Source: Ceratocystis colombiana (taxonomy: Eukaryota; Ascomycota; Sordariomycetes; Microascales; Ceratocystidaceae). From it: DNA of 64,000 nt. A program made the translations under genes and the position numbers. Positions 10,448 to 21,457 of the stretch are shown in pieces. The notes beneath the pieces were generated by a model. The model saw only the letters and a list, made by a program, of their open reading frames with translations. It did not search any database and had not been told where the DNA came from. Where the stretch lies: the NCBI GenBank assembly GCA_026419805.1, contig JAOSLS010000054.1, positions 56,680 to 120,679 on the forward strand. Reading direction: 5' to 3'. The first letter of the stretch is position 1. The number at the start of each line of letters is the position of its first letter.

Positions 10448-12156
10448 ACGTATATGATAAGCGAGCGACGCAGATCAGTGACCGACGCACTTTTCCCTCT
10501 CACATTATAGATTCTTTTCTATCAGATATTTCTCAACCACCAATAATGCCAGAACCCCCAACTAAAGCCAGGACCCTTCTTGCCCTCCAGGCCATTCAAA
10601 ATGATCAAAAGTTAAGTATCCGGCGCGCTGCAAAGGTGTATAATGTCCCCGAGCCTAGGCTACGTCGCCGTAAGGGCGGCATTCAATCGCAACGTGATTC
10701 TGTCCCGAAATCACGGTTACTATCTAATCAGGAAGAGGAGATATTAGTCAAATTCATTCTTGACCTAGATTCGTGAGGGTTTCTCTTACGACTATCATAT
10801 GTGGAAGATATGGCGAACTCTCTGCGTGCTAACCGTGATGCGCCACGCGTCGGCAAGCGCTGGGCCTTTAACTTCATTAAGCGACAACCAGAGCTCAAGA
10901 CATCTCTATTTCGAAGGTACGACTATCAGAGAGCTAAATGCGAAGATCCGACAATTATTCATAGATGGTTTCAGCTTGTAGAGAATACAATTGCGAAATA
11001 CGGTATCCGATTAGATGGTATCTGGAACTTTGATGAGATTGGCTTTATGATGGGCTTGATTGAGCCTGGAACAGTCGTTACAAGCTCCCACAGGCGAGAA
11101 AAACCAAAGCAAGTACAGCCTGGAAACCGCGAATGGATTGCTGTGATCGAGGGAATTAATGCGGACAGTCAGTTGATCCCGCCGTTTATCATTGGTGCAG
11201 GCAAAGATCACCTTGCCAATTGGTACCAAGGATGAGACCTCCCCGGTGATTGCGTTATTGCATTGAGCGAAAATGGATGGACTGATAACAAGCTGGGTCT
11301 TGAGTGGCTAAAGCACTTTGATCGGGCCACAGCTAGGCGAACGAAGAGTCGCTATCGCCTCTTGATCCTTGATGGTCACGAAAGTCACCACTCCGTCGAG
11401 TCAACAAATAGAGCATTTGATCAGATGCTCTATAACCCACATTTGCAAGACCGAGTTCTTTCCTGCCTTTCACGCCGCTCACCAAGCTGCCATTACGGAA
11501 AGCAATATCAAGGGAGGTTTTAGAGGAGCTGGGCTTGCTCCCTTTGACCTAGAAAATGTCATCTCGAAGCTTGATGTTTAGTTACGGATCCCGACGCCTC
11601 CCACAGAGGTCACGATACCATCGACCCCTTGGACTTCAAGGACCCCAAAGACAGTGCTAGAGGCCCAATCGCATTAGAAGGATTAGAAATCATAAGAGCA
11701 GCTCCCCCGAGTCAATAATTGAAGCTGTGAAGCATTTTGAGGGGGCAACAACGGTTAGTATGTATCAGATGGTCTTACTACAGGAAAGGGTTCGACAACT
11801 TGAACAAGAGGATAAGAGAGTAGGGCGGCGCCGGAGGGGAAAAAGGACTAGGATGCAAAAAGAAGGGCCCGTGACTATAGGGGAAGCATTACAATCAATT
11901 GATCAGATAGATATTGATGCACAGGTAGCAGCTGAATCCTCAAGAGGTAGTCGCGGAAGGTCGCAAGGAGCAAAGGTTCGGCAGTGTAGTATTTGCAGAA
12001 AGACCGGACATAATGTAAGGATCTGTCAGGAGACAATTGAGGTCAATAGAGAATAGTATAGTGATTAATTTTAGTTGATTAGATAGATTGTGGTGTTTCT
12101 ATTGCGAATTTAATTCAGAGGGTTGATAAAAGTGCGTCGCTCGCTTGTCATATACG
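10448..12156 (+). mobile_element. Degenerate pogo/Fot1-like DNA transposon (copy 1)
   Basis: Terminal inverted repeats of about 25 bp: the left end begins ACGTATATGATAAGCGAGCG at 10448, and the right end reads CGCTCGCTTGTCATATACGT, ending at 12156, with one mismatch. The left end follows TA, the target pogo elements prefer; the right flank has CA. The interior carries the decayed transposase at 10546-12056. About 1.7 kb long, typical of Fot1-like elements. It is the only copy here with both ends visible. Confidence 0.85.
10546..12056 (+). pseudogene. pogo-type transposase with CCHC knuckle, broken
   Basis: Family knowledge: pogo transposases bind the terminal repeats through an N-terminal helix-turn-helix and cut with a DDE/D triad. 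Seen here: a psq-type HTH (SIRRAAKVYNVP), then a TGA at 10774 where the frame suggests Arg. Next come a second DNA-binding segment, the first catalytic Asp (WNFDEIGFMMG), a TGA at 11233 where Trp is expected, and the second Asp (LILDGHESHHS, 11371). An internal deletion of about 120 bp at a GTCGAG motif removed the third Asp and shifted the frame. The distal part ends in an intact zinc knuckle, C-SI-C-RKTG-H-NVRI-C. Non-functional. Confidence 0.85.
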
Positions 12157-13378
12157 TCACACTATTAGAAGAAAGACTAATGCTATGGGGAGACATCTAG
12201 AACGCGGCAATATGCTTATCTGTCAGCTGCAGGGGGGAGCATTTTTGCCTTTTATCGTTTGATTACCAGGTGGCTAAACTAAGACAGGACGAGAGTAGAC
12301 ACAGTACATTGTCACTGATGTGGTCCGCACTGGATCCAGCATGTTGGATACAGCTGTCCGTACAGGTTGCCCCCCCTCCCCCCCTCCCCCCCCCCCAAGT
12401 GGCTGTGTGAATTATACAAACTTTGTTGTAATCAGAAGCATAAAGAGACGTTGGCTCTTGACGTAGAGGTCTAGCTGTTCTAAAATACCTTTGTTTGTTA
12501 CACCACGATATGCCCAGTTCTCTCTGGAGATTAGCCTAGTTGAGTCACACCCAACACATACATAAAGGGATACTTCAGCAAAAAGTATTTTCACACCGTC
12601 AATCCCGCCTGTGGTCTATCGAGCCTTTAGAATTACCAGGCCATTGGGGTTACAGTCTCTAAGCCTAGGGATCTATGACGATGCTTTGCACTAGTTGGGT
12701 CCTTGCTCACGGTCGGTTCCTCCTTGTGACACTAGCTTTAGAGATGAGGGATTTTATCTACCTGCTCTATCATATGGTGACTTCTGACCGCTTTATGCTT
12801 GATAAGTATTATAGGGTCCGGCCCGTTATAGGTTGGGACTGATAGCCTGCTGTTGGATTACGGGGACTTATCGTGATGTTCATCACACGACCACAGGTTT
12901 GGCTCACATCCAGAACCGGGCCTTCGGATAACAGCAAGCCACTGTCACATGGAGGCTCTGAAGAAAGCACGTGTGTTTGAAAACGAAGAAAGAGAATTTG
13001 CTCAGCGACAGCTCTGCCCATTATATCCTCTGTATCTTTCAGCGGCCCTTGCAAAAAAGCGGTTGAACTGGAAAGTATTTTCAACCCAATCTGTGAAGCG
13101 TCTGATAGGATGATATGGATGATAAATCATGATTGGTAGACTGAGGCTGGCCTGGTAGTAGAGAGTCGATAAAGAGGCCATCGGTCTGCACCATAGAGTG
13201 CCACGAAAACCGCGCGATAATCTATAGTCCGTGTTGGATGAAATGTTGTAGATTGTTCCGACAGTCCGTGTATTAATAAACCTTGCAATACAGAAGTTCA
13301 GTTCGTATCAGCGCTCTATCAAGCATCGACCATTTGTATTCCACTAATGCATTGCGTGCTCTGGTCTGATAGTGCTAC
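12157..13378. other. No gene seen
   Basis: Contains a C-rich simple tract at 12369-12399. A minus-strand frame at 12809-13084 has no motif. Confidence 0.4.
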
Positions 13379-13398
13379 AAAAGGCCCGACCAAAGCTT
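13379..13398 (+). promoter_or_regulatory. GGCC-AAAGCTTT upstream box
   Basis: AAAAGGCCCGACCAAAGCTT, 390 bp before the ATG at 13770, preceded by GATAGTGCTAC as at 16985. Confidence 0.4.
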
Positions 13399-13523
13399 CC
13401 AAGACTCCTCCTATAGCGAAAGCAGGAAGATTGTCTTGGCTATTCTATTTCCACAACTGTTATATCGATGGGCATGGGCCAGCTGCTGGTCTCGAAAGCC
13501 ATGGCTATTGGTCTGCCTCTTAT

Positions 13524-13545
13524 CACACACACACACACACACACA
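13524..13545 (+). repeat. (CA)n microsatellite
   Basis: Eleven CA units between the upstream box and the core promoter of member 2. A similar CA run lies at 15328-15344 before member 3. Confidence 0.9.
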
Positions 13546-13651
13546 GGATATAGATTTTGGGGAAAGGTGAATGCCTCTTCTGGCTGCCGGATGGCAAATC
13601 TGTAAAAAAGACAGAGCTACATGGAAGTAGGCAGCAGAGTAGACACAGAGC

Positions 13652-13660
13652 AATAAATAC
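13652..13660 (+). promoter_or_regulatory. TATA-like core promoter, member 2
   Basis: AATAAATAC, 118 bp before the ATG at 13770, followed by GTCTATGCCGC. Confidence 0.6.
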
Positions 13661-13769
13661 GTCTATGCCGCTTTGCGTGCTGCCATGAACTCACTGTTGG
13701 ATTTGCGGTTACAATCCTCCCTTTACCTTCTTTATACTGTCGTTCTGGCTGTTCTGCCTATTGTCCAAC

Positions 13770-14762
13770 ATGCGGTTTCCCTTTGTGGAGTCTCTTTGCC
13801 TGTCATTATCATGCTTCAAGAGCAGTAGCCCCCCTTCTGATACTGCGGAAATCGCAAACTACCCGCTCACTAACCCCTCTGACCCACAATACTTGATGAG
13901 CCATGGTTATGCGGTGGTTGAGCAACAAGGGGTGGCCAGGGTCTACACCTCGCGCTACGGCCTAACCCAGGACACCCTGTACCCAGTCCTCCATGTTTTC
14001 CTTGACGTCCACAACCAGGCCATCACTATCTTTAGAAACAATCTGGACCGCGAAGCTTCCAATGAATTAAGCTTGAACTTATTCGAGATCTACAAAGCCC
14101 TTTGCTATCGACTGAAAATACACTACGACAGCATGCAGTGGATTGCCATGGACATTGACGACCCGCTCACAGTGGCCACTATCCAGAACTATCGTCAGAT
14201 GCCTGGCGTTGGCAAGAACGACATCGGGGTTACCCTTGGCCATACCGACTGGGGTACATTTTCTAAAAATCGCTTCTATGAGTCTGCAGTCCAGATGATC
14301 CCTGACGCGGAAATCGATGAGATTATCATCACGAGACAGGAGCGTGACATTAAGCACACTATATATCCAGCTGTCATTGCCGAGTGCATCATGTTCTCGT
14401 TAAAGCAACAGGCCTTGGAAGATGAGAGCACCACGCTGGATCCTACTGAGGAGCCTCCTGTGGACCTTGATACTAAGGCCAGTTTTAATGCTGCTGTAGA
14501 GGCTGCAGAGGACGCCTCGGAGGTTGATCCAAAGGCTTTCTTGGAGACTACAGAGGATGCCTCGGAGGCTGATCCAAAGGCTTTCCGGGAGACTACAGAG
14601 GGTGCCTCGGAGGCTGATCCAAAGACTTTCCCGGAGACTACAGAGGATGCCTCGGAGGCTGATTCAAACGCGTTCTTGGAGGCTGGCCCAGGCGACGGCT
14701 CAGGGGTCGCTTCAAAGGTCCCCCTGGGGCCCAGCCTGGAGTCTACTGAAAGTGCTGATTAG
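13770..14762 (+). CDS. Array-family protein, member 2 (330 aa), unknown function
   Basis: Intronless. ATG 13770 follows CCAAC and gives MRFPFVESLCLSLSCFK. Landmarks: SHGYAVV (44-50, the usual Trp is absent), YPVLHVFLD (71-79), QAITIFRNNLD (83-93), MQWIAMDIDD (122-131), GHTDWGTFS (157-165), MIPDAEIDEI (176-185), RQERDI (189-194) and IMFSLK (207-212). The tail is acidic and built of four 15-residue repeats (247-306). First of three same-strand members spaced about 1-1.2 kb apart; each has its own promoter box, so not an operon. No known domain recognised. Confidence 0.88.
   Translation: MRFPFVESLCLSLSCFKSSSPPSDTAEIANYPLTNPSDPQYLMSHGYAVVEQQGVARVYTSRYGLTQDTLYPVLHVFLDVHNQAITIFRNNLDREASNELSLNLFEIYKALCYRLKIHYDSMQWIAMDIDDPLTVATIQNYRQMPGVGKNDIGVTLGHTDWGTFSKNRFYESAVQMIPDAEIDEIIITRQERDIKHTIYPAVIAECIMFSLKQQALEDESTTLDPTEEPPVDLDTKASFNAAVEAAEDASEVDPKAFLETTEDASEADPKAFRETTEGASEADPKTFPETTEDASEADSNAFLEAGPGDGSGVASKVPLGPSLESTESAD
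14508..14687 (+). repeat. 45-bp coding minisatellite, 4 units
   Basis: Four tandem units encode EDASEADPKAFxETT in the C-terminal tail of member 2. One such unit corresponds to the single tail helix of other members, so it looks like local amplification of an ancestral segment. Confidence 0.9.
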
Positions 14763-15262
14763 AAACTGCTTTCCCGGCATTTTACGAGATACGAGGGCGG
14801 TATTGCTTGGTGCTAGTAGCACGTTTTTCTTTTCTTTTTCTTTGTACTTTGGGAATGGCACGTCTAGTAGATTACCGTGCTGCTATCATTATGGTCAACT
14901 ACTTTTCAAGTAATAAACCATTTCTGGACAGTACCGTTGCTACTGGGCGCTTAAACGCATATTTAATCATGCGTCTCACGAGTTTTGTGACGTTGTTCAT
15001 ACCTAGTATTTCCAGCTTGAGTATGTTTATAAATCTATCCAGCAGTAGAAGACATGAAGGAAGACAGCTACAATAATCTTGGACACCCTAGGGGCTGAGC
15101 GGCTAGCCTGGGTCTTTGGATGAATACTCGTCGTGGGTACGACTATCTCTTTCTTTCTTAAGTTGCAATATGCTATATATTGTCCCTTTGGACTTGCGCT
15201 GCGCTTGGTATGCGTCAGTGCCGATAGAAACTCTAGCCAGGCTTATTCCAGCATGTTCATGC
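14763..15262. other. 3' flank of member 2 and spacer
   Basis: AATAAAC at 14912-14918 may be a polyadenylation signal about 150 bp after the stop; similar AATAAAC sequences follow other members. No gene seen. Confidence 0.4.
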
Positions 15263-15283
15263 AAAAGGCCTGGCCAAAGCTTT
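15263..15283 (+). promoter_or_regulatory. GGCC-AAAGCTTT upstream box
   Basis: The clearest copy: GGCCTGGCCAAAGCTTT preceded by CATGCAAAA, 470 bp before the ATG at 15736. Confidence 0.45.
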
Positions 15284-15614
15284 CATACCATACCGTAAGA
15301 AACCTGGAAATTATACCAACTCAACTTACACACACACACACACATGCACTGCATTTAGTGTAACTCTATATGCTGTTTTTCTCATGCCCTGTGCTTTGGA
15401 CATACGCTTCTACGTTGATCTGTTTATGCTCATTTGCCGTCTTGCTAGAGTCTGACAAAGAAAAGCGCTCTTCTTCGATCAGAATGCCGCTTTTCGTTTT
15501 GCATTTATAGGAAGAGGGAAAACATACCAAGTAAGGCTTTCGAGAGAGCCAACAACTGGTCCATGCTCGTATCTGGTGATTTCCGTGTAAAATGGACCAA
15601 AGCAGAAATGTGGT

Positions 15615-15623
15615 AATAAATAC
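15615..15623 (+). promoter_or_regulatory. TATA-like core promoter, member 3
   Basis: AATAAATAC, 121 bp before ATG 15736. The open frame runs through this box from 15592, which argues that the upstream codons are not translated. Confidence 0.6.
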
Positions 15624-15735
15624 ACCTGTAGCACCCGGTCGATTGTGTATCAGTAGTCAAGTTTTCCATCACTGTTCTTCCTGTACACTACTTCTGCTTC
15701 TGCCATCCTTTTGCTACCCCGCCATATCATTCAAA

Positions 15736-16563
15736 ATGCGGCCCTCCTCTTGGATACCATATTGCCTGTCGTTGTCGTGTTTTAGGGGCGGCAACAAGCC
15801 TAGCCCGACTGCTGGGCTTGGGTCTACTCAGAATACCGGGACCCCCATGTCTACGGATCTCTCGAGTATAGGCTACTTCACAGATCGTGGCTATTCTTTA
15901 TGGACAGGAGACAATGTCTTCAAAGTCTTTACTGATCGCTACAGCCCCAGCAGCTTAGATCCGACTGTCCATCTTTATGTTGACACCCAGAATCAGGCCG
16001 TGACTATATATGAAGACAACTTGGGTCGCGAACGTCGCAGTAAACGCACTTTGAAAATCGAAGACGTTTATACAGCCCTGTGCTTGAGGGCCGGAATTTC
16101 CGTCGACAAAATACAGTGGATCGCCATGGATGCTGACGACTGGGATGTCGGCATCATGCTCAGAGACTATCGCCAAGAGAATGGCCTTGGCCCAGACGAC
16201 TTTCACGTAACCCCCGAACAGGAAGTCTGGAAATCCTTTTCTAATACTCGCTACTTTCAAGCTGCTGCCAAAATGAAGCCTGAAGCGCAGATAAACAGAA
16301 TCGACGTCAAAAAACAGAAGCGCTTACCTCGGAATCCTGGAAACACGCCTCTTGATGTCGAATACTTGATGTTCTCGTTCCAGCAGCCAGTTTCGGGAGA
16401 TTATGTTGAAGACGACAGCACGGATTCTATTGAGAAGGACCTTCTCGAGATTAATATTAAGGAGAACTTTGACGCTATCGCCAAGGCTGCAGAAACTGCC
16501 ATGATAGATAGTTCGACGACTCGTTTAGAAAGCGGACCAAAAAGCGATGAGACCGCTGCATAA
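15736..16563 (+). CDS. Array-family protein, member 3 (275 aa), unknown function
   Basis: Intronless. The frame is open from 15592 but ATG 15736 gives the family start MRPSSWIPYCLSLSCFR. Landmarks: DRGYSLW (50-56), PTVHLYVD (76-83), QAVTIYEDNL (87-96), IQWIAMDADD (126-135), TPEQEVWKSFS (159-169), YFQAAAKM (173-180) and LMFSFQ (211-216, Gln where Lys is usual). The EID motif is degraded to QINRID (185-190). A short acidic tail follows. Near standard length, without internal repeats. A sibling of members 2 and 4 by position. Confidence 0.88.
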   Translation: MRPSSWIPYCLSLSCFRGGNKPSPTAGLGSTQNTGTPMSTDLSSIGYFTDRGYSLWTGDNVFKVFTDRYSPSSLDPTVHLYVDTQNQAVTIYEDNLGRERRSKRTLKIEDVYTALCLRAGISVDKIQWIAMDADDWDVGIMLRDYRQENGLGPDDFHVTPEQEVWKSFSNTRYFQAAAKMKPEAQINRIDVKKQKRLPRNPGNTPLDVEYLMFSFQQPVSGDYVEDDSTDSIEKDLLEINIKENFDAIAKAAETAMIDSSTTRLESGPKSDETAA

Positions 16564-16992
16564 TGTTGAAAGCTTGATTGCAAGTCTACTTTAATACGCA
16601 TCACAGCAGTTCTAGAGAGGGGAGGGGGGGAGGGAAGCTTTTGGTGCAGTCAACTATTTAATAGACATTACCTTTTCTATTCAAAACTAAGACTTTCACA
16701 CTAAGAGAAACACTTGCATGAAAGGCTACATTCATGGGACTAGATAAATCATGTCATTGCTGCGGGAATGTGTAATGAGATACAGTAATGAACAGCCTAG
16801 AAGAAGGCGGCTATTATGTATGTCAGCACACCTCAGAAGCTGAGCAGCCAGCAGGACCTAGTCTTAAGTTACCGCATATCATATACTATTGCTTAAACCT
16901 TGTCCAGCGCCTTGGCGCTTTTCGGCCTTTAGCCAAGACTCGGCCAGCTCTGTCCCAACATCGTATTGTTTCTTCCGCTCCGATAGTGATAC
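16564..16992. other. Spacer between members 3 and 4
   Basis: Contains a G-rich tract at 16618-16634. No gene. Confidence 0.4.
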
Positions 16993-17013
16993 AAAAGGCC
17001 CGGCCAAAGCTTC
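16993..17013 (+). promoter_or_regulatory. GGCC-AAAGCTTT upstream box
   Basis: GGCCCGGCCAAAGCTTC, 500 bp before ATG 17505. A T17 run follows at 17248-17264. Confidence 0.45.
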
Positions 17014-17389
17014 TACGACCCTAACCAAAATACAAGGAGCTCCATGTCAATATCGACGTGCGTCTTAGTCTTATTAGTCTACCATGGGTAAAGGGCATTC
17101 AATTTACGTACTACTCCTCTGCATCTGGCTCAGTTGCCTATGCTATAAGACATCTTACTTACGCCTTTGACACGTTTGACACTTCGACTTTGCTGCGAGT
17201 GAGCATAGACCAGCTGCTGGTGTCTCCGAGGTCTTGGTTCAGTCTCCTTTTTTTTTTTTTTTTTACATAGGCGAAATAAGCTTTAGGTCAAGGTTAAACA
17301 TGGTTATCTCTTCATCTAATAGCACAAAATGACAAGATGTTTACAGGCTGGGATCAGCGCGAAAGCCTACACATCACTTGAAGCGAAAT

Positions 17390-17398
17390 AATAAATAC
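17390..17398 (+). promoter_or_regulatory. TATA-like core promoter, member 4
   Basis: AATAAATAC followed by CTCTGTGGCGCC, 115 bp before ATG 17505. The same downstream CTGTGGCGCC occurs before the member at 53419. Confidence 0.65.
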
Positions 17399-17504
17399 CT
17401 CTGTGGCGCCGTCTGCATTGTATAGCGGCTAGACTCCTCTGCATCTCTCATCACTGCTTCCCCCATCTTCTTCTCCCATTGTCTGTCCCTACACATTAGC
17501 CAAC

Positions 17505-18308
17505 ATGCGGTTCTCTCTAGCGTCTCTCTGCCTACCATTACAGTGCTTTAAGGACCCGAGTTCGACTACTACAAGTATTCAGCCGACGCAGACTGCGAGG
17601 ATCCAGCGTCCCGAACCCGTTAAAATCTCTACAATCACAGATGTCACTAATGCGTACTTCATGGTAGACCATGGCTACTCTCCATGGTCAATCGACAATG
17701 GCGGAATCATGGTTATGTCTAAACGCTACGACGAATCCTGTGAAAACCCAGTTATCCACCTCTACATTGACACTGAGCACCGTGTCACGACTATATACAG
17801 CAACAATCTACGCAGCGAAAAGATTGATGGGAATAATTTGCCAATTTCTGAGATTTATAAATCCCTTTGTCATCGGACTGAAATATCTCACAGCACTATG
17901 CGATGGATTGCTATGGATGTTGACAATGATCTTCTTAATGACGCCATAACGAAGTATCGCAAGACTAATTCGCTTGTCCTGGGCGATATCAGCCTTGCTC
18001 GTGGCGATGATGGTTGGAATACGTTCGCCGACACAAAGTACTATGAATTGGCGGCCCAAATGATGCATGGAATTGAGATTGACAAAATCGTCGTCTCATC
18101 ACAGAAGCGTTTGATGAGAGATGGTGCTGCTTACGCTCTTGCCAGCACAGAAGTCATCATGTTCTCGTTTAAGCAGAACGCCTGGAAGAATAAGGCTGCC
18201 GATGATAAGAATTTAGAAGATGCCACCAAGGCCGCTGGAGATGCTTTAGCGGTTGATTTGAAGACTCTTTACGACTCCCGCGAGCGTAGTTGTCAGCAAG
18301 CCGCATGA
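17505..18308 (+). CDS. Array-family protein, member 4 (267 aa), unknown function
   Basis: The most compact member and a good reference. N-terminus MRFSLASLCLPLQCFK (1-16), Thr/Pro-rich linker (17-50), DHGYSPW (55-61), NGGIMV (65-70), NPVIHLYIDTEH (81-92), VTTIYSNNL (94-102), predicted helix ISEIYKSLCH (114-123), MRWIAMDVD (132-140), DGWNTFADTKYYELAAQM (169-186), EIDKIVV (191-197), EVIMFSFK (216-223), short tail ending SCQQAA. The alternating strand and helix pattern suggests a small alpha/beta fold. The N-terminus is short for a signal peptide and lacks a clear AxA cleavage site, so secretion or lipid attachment through the cysteines is uncertain. Confidence 0.88.
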   Translation: MRFSLASLCLPLQCFKDPSSTTTSIQPTQTARIQRPEPVKISTITDVTNAYFMVDHGYSPWSIDNGGIMVMSKRYDESCENPVIHLYIDTEHRVTTIYSNNLRSEKIDGNNLPISEIYKSLCHRTEISHSTMRWIAMDVDNDLLNDAITKYRKTNSLVLGDISLARGDDGWNTFADTKYYELAAQMMHGIEIDKIVVSSQKRLMRDGAAYALASTEVIMFSFKQNAWKNKAADDKNLEDATKAAGDALAVDLKTLYDSRERSCQQAA

Positions 18309-19078
18309 GACACTTCCTCATGATGCATATGAAAGCCTGCTCTGAGCGCTATATAGAATTAATACCCGGTGTTGACATATGGGCTGGTCATAGAGGCGTG
18401 TGCGGCAAGTGAGGTGTGGCAGCAGTTCGAGACAAGTCCTTTCTATACAGCAAGTTAACGTACAATTTCAACATCACATACATCATATAAGTGCTAATAC
18501 ATGACATGACACTGACTATTCCTTGCCTAAATGAGACAATTTCCCAGGAACCGCAAACGCAAACTTTCTAATACAGGTCCGGAGATAATGAAGACATAGG
18601 AAACACATTATTTCAGCTGACAGGAAGAAAAGATGAAAGAGGAAAGAAATTACAGCCTGCACGGGCAGTGCTTACGATCAAACAAGCAAGCTATACATCT
18701 CAAGAATTCTTATTTACTCTTCTATTTTAATGCATTGAATTTAGTTAGTTGGTTATAGTTACAAGCCCCATTTATTAGTAGTATGTGGGGAATTAGATTT
18801 TCATGTGCGAGTAGGAAATTGTTATGGTGCGAATAGGAACACTCTTCGTAAAAACAAGCATTCAAAGAGTAGTACTCGCGGTAGCATTTGTCAACTTCGC
18901 AAGGTCCCCTTCGTCAATCTAGGTAACCATAATACTACTGCAGCTATAAAGACTTATTCCATCACTTCAAAATACAACTCAAGTTTCCACCTTGTTAACA
19001 CTCAACAACCTATCATGTCAATCTATTAATTCCTAATCTGCGACAGCTAACTATGTGTATCCAGCCTTATCCACATAT
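18309..19078. other. No gene seen
   Basis: AT-rich spacer between member 4 and the cupredoxin gene on the other strand. Confidence 0.45.
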
Positions 19079-19579
19079 CTAGTTTAAGACACCACCGAGC
19101 GTTCTGGCAACGTTCTCAGTGGACTCCTGTTCACGGGCGGACTTTTTGAAGTTTTCAAGACTATCACTTGCAGGAGGATTGACTACACCTACGTGGCCCT
19201 CTTTATGGCAACGATCCAGGGAGCCATTGTAGAACCACATCGGTTGATCATTTGAAACAGGGACCTGGAAATCCTGGACATTCTCCTCTTGGTTTGCCGG
19301 AGTGTCCATATTCCCGGAGGTGAAGCCGCCCTTGACGTAACTGCAGGGACTTTCATAGGAGGATTGGACGACGGAGTGCGTGCCTGGCTTGAAGTGGAAC
19401 TCGAGAATGTCCCCATATTGGGCCTCCAAGCTGGCGGGCGAGAAGCCTTCATCACCCACAGTGATGATGTGAACGGCGCCTACTCTAGCAGCCTCTTTCT
19501 GTATGTCCCAACCGCCCGGAGAAGGTGCAGCCATGGCGGCAGTAGCGGCAGTAATAAGAGTAGCAATAGCGAAATGCAT
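19079..19579 (-). CDS. Secreted cupredoxin-like (blue-copper fold) protein
   Basis: Intronless, 166 aa. The start at 19579 is chosen because it gives a classical signal peptide (MHFAIATLITAATAAMAA). The mature part has the fungal extracellular plastocyanin-like pattern: VGDEGFSPASLEAQYGDILE, FHFKPGTHSVVQS, ESPC, then PMWFYNG and DRCHKEGHVGVVNPP. Candidate copper ligands are the His of GTHSV and the Cys and His of CHKEGH. The last ligand, usually Met, is not obvious because GHVGVV stands where GMV is common. It ends with a short polar tail, without the long Ser-rich GPI tail of many relatives. The only recognisable ordinary gene in the window; likely extracellular or cell-wall associated. Confidence 0.85.
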   Translation of the reverse strand: MHFAIATLITAATAAMAAPSPGGWDIQKEAARVGAVHIITVGDEGFSPASLEAQYGDILEFHFKPGTHSVVQSSYESPCSYVKGGFTSGNMDTPANQEENVQDFQVPVSNDQPMWFYNGSLDRCHKEGHVGVVNPPASDSLENFKKSAREQESTENVARTLGGVLN

Positions 19580-21191
19580 TATGGGCAAATCTTGAGTTAG
19601 ATATTGAAGTATGCGATTGCGCAAAGAGGGCAGTTTCAAGAGAAATTATGCTTGGGAGCTAGAGAGTAAAGGAGAAGGAAAAATATGCCGTTAAGATATG
19701 AAGAATAGTGGTGAGGGATGATCTCGAGAAACAGGACTGAAGCAGAGAACCACAACCTCTCTTATATGTTGCAAACACTCCCCTAGTCTTTCTCTGGGCT
19801 GCCATTGTTTGTTGATTCTCATTCTACTCAATCTCATCGGCCCCTCGCGGCTTCCAATTTTGCCAGCCTTGAACATTCCGTTTCTGTCGACATAGCTTGA
19901 GGCCCAGGCTTAGCGCACAGATAGTACCGGATGCCCTGTGATGCTCGTAATACACAGATAAAGCCTTACATGCTATTTTTCGAGTGTGCTCTGTCCTAGT
20001 GATCCTAGCAAAGGCCTAACTAGCCAGCCAATCAACTAACAGCTGCAGTCCCAATGCAGACAAAAATCTAAAATTAACCCACCTGTCTAGTATCAAACAA
20101 AGTATGCACATCAGGGGGGGTTAAAGTTAAAACCCGTCAGGCCAGAAGCACTAGTAAATGGCACCTCTAGCAGCATCTTAAGCGAGCTTTAATTCCAAAG
20201 GCCATGAATATTCAAGCCACGGGAAGAAACTTTGAGGAATCAGGGCAAATATAGAGCCCCTGCTGCTGTGAGAATACATACGCTTTTGTCGCTACATGGA
20301 CCAGCTTCCAACAGTGGTGGACAGCGGTTTTTTCGCTGCCAAAAATGCACTACTTGCTATGATTAGGGCTGTAGTCGAGTGATAGTTAGGGTTATAAGAC
20401 AAAGATGTAATAGATCACATGCTTTACGGGAAAATTACCATGATTACTGTATTACTTACCATTGAACAAGACTTGAGGGCTGACGGTAAAAAAAAATTGC
20501 TCATAGTACGCCGCTATCATCTTTCTTATTGTGTCCATCGTATGATACTCTTTATGGTGCACTATAGCTCCCCCAGCGCTATCATGTTGGCGTCCTGATC
20601 AAAAGTTGGACGAAAAAACGGCGATGGTGCCTAGCGTGTTACTTTCCCTTGCTACTGTAGGGCTGTATATCAGCGCCGTACTCATCCTCGATCAACCTCT
20701 CCATCATCCAAGCCATCACCAATGCATGGAGCGACAATCTAATCTGCCAGGCTTACAGAATACCACTATGCGAAGCCGGAAACACCATGTTAACTCCCTA
20801 AATGGGAATCCCCTATTGCGGCATTTCTGTGCCCCCTAATGCATGGGAACGACGGGATGTCAGACGCATTTCCCTTCACTAGATGACCTAAGAGTATTCA
20901 ATATAGCTGGCACGCACCCACAACACTAATCAGCACGGTCTATATCCAGCCAAGCAGGAAGGTTTGTTTTTGTCCTGTTGGACCTCGGGTTGGCTGGGGC
21001 TTCCACACGGACTGCTAAGAACTTAGAAATGCTCACAAGGGGACCTGGTATTCTATTCCACACCTATCATTAAGTCTGCTAGACTGGAAAGCTTCCTAAA
21101 TGATGCCAACAGCTCTATGCTTCCTGGCTTCGTCGGGATATCGAAGGTAATCTAGCTAATCTCTAAGCTGCACAGCCAGATGAAATAAAGG
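19580..21191. other. No gene seen
   Basis: The 5' part is the promoter side of the cupredoxin gene. A plus-strand frame at 20606-20839 lacks motifs. Confidence 0.4.
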
Positions 21192-21196
21192 AAACC

Positions 21197-21452
21197 TAAC
21201 AGTAGATATTAGGAGGACGTACTGAATGTACTGTGAAGAAGAGGAAGAAGGAAATAAGTGATCATTGCAGTTGTTCTTTTGTCTATCTAAGTCTAGTCCG
21301 AGGAACGGATCTCAGCCAGTTTATATATCCATCACTACCATGTTCTAGATCAAGCACTTTGGCCTTGGAAGAAGGTCTGACTCTAACCCTAACGTTTGGG
21401 CGAACCGGATCAGGGTCAGCAATCTTGGTAACCCTGACTTAGGTTACTGACA
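21197..21452 (+). mobile_element. Solo LTR, TAACAG family (copy 2)
   Basis: 256 bp from TAACAGTAGATATTAGGAGG to TTACTGACA. Flanked by perfect 5-bp duplications AAACC (21192-21196 and 21453-21457). TTTATATATCC at 21318-21330 could be the LTR promoter. Confidence 0.8.
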
Positions 21453-21457
21453 AAACC

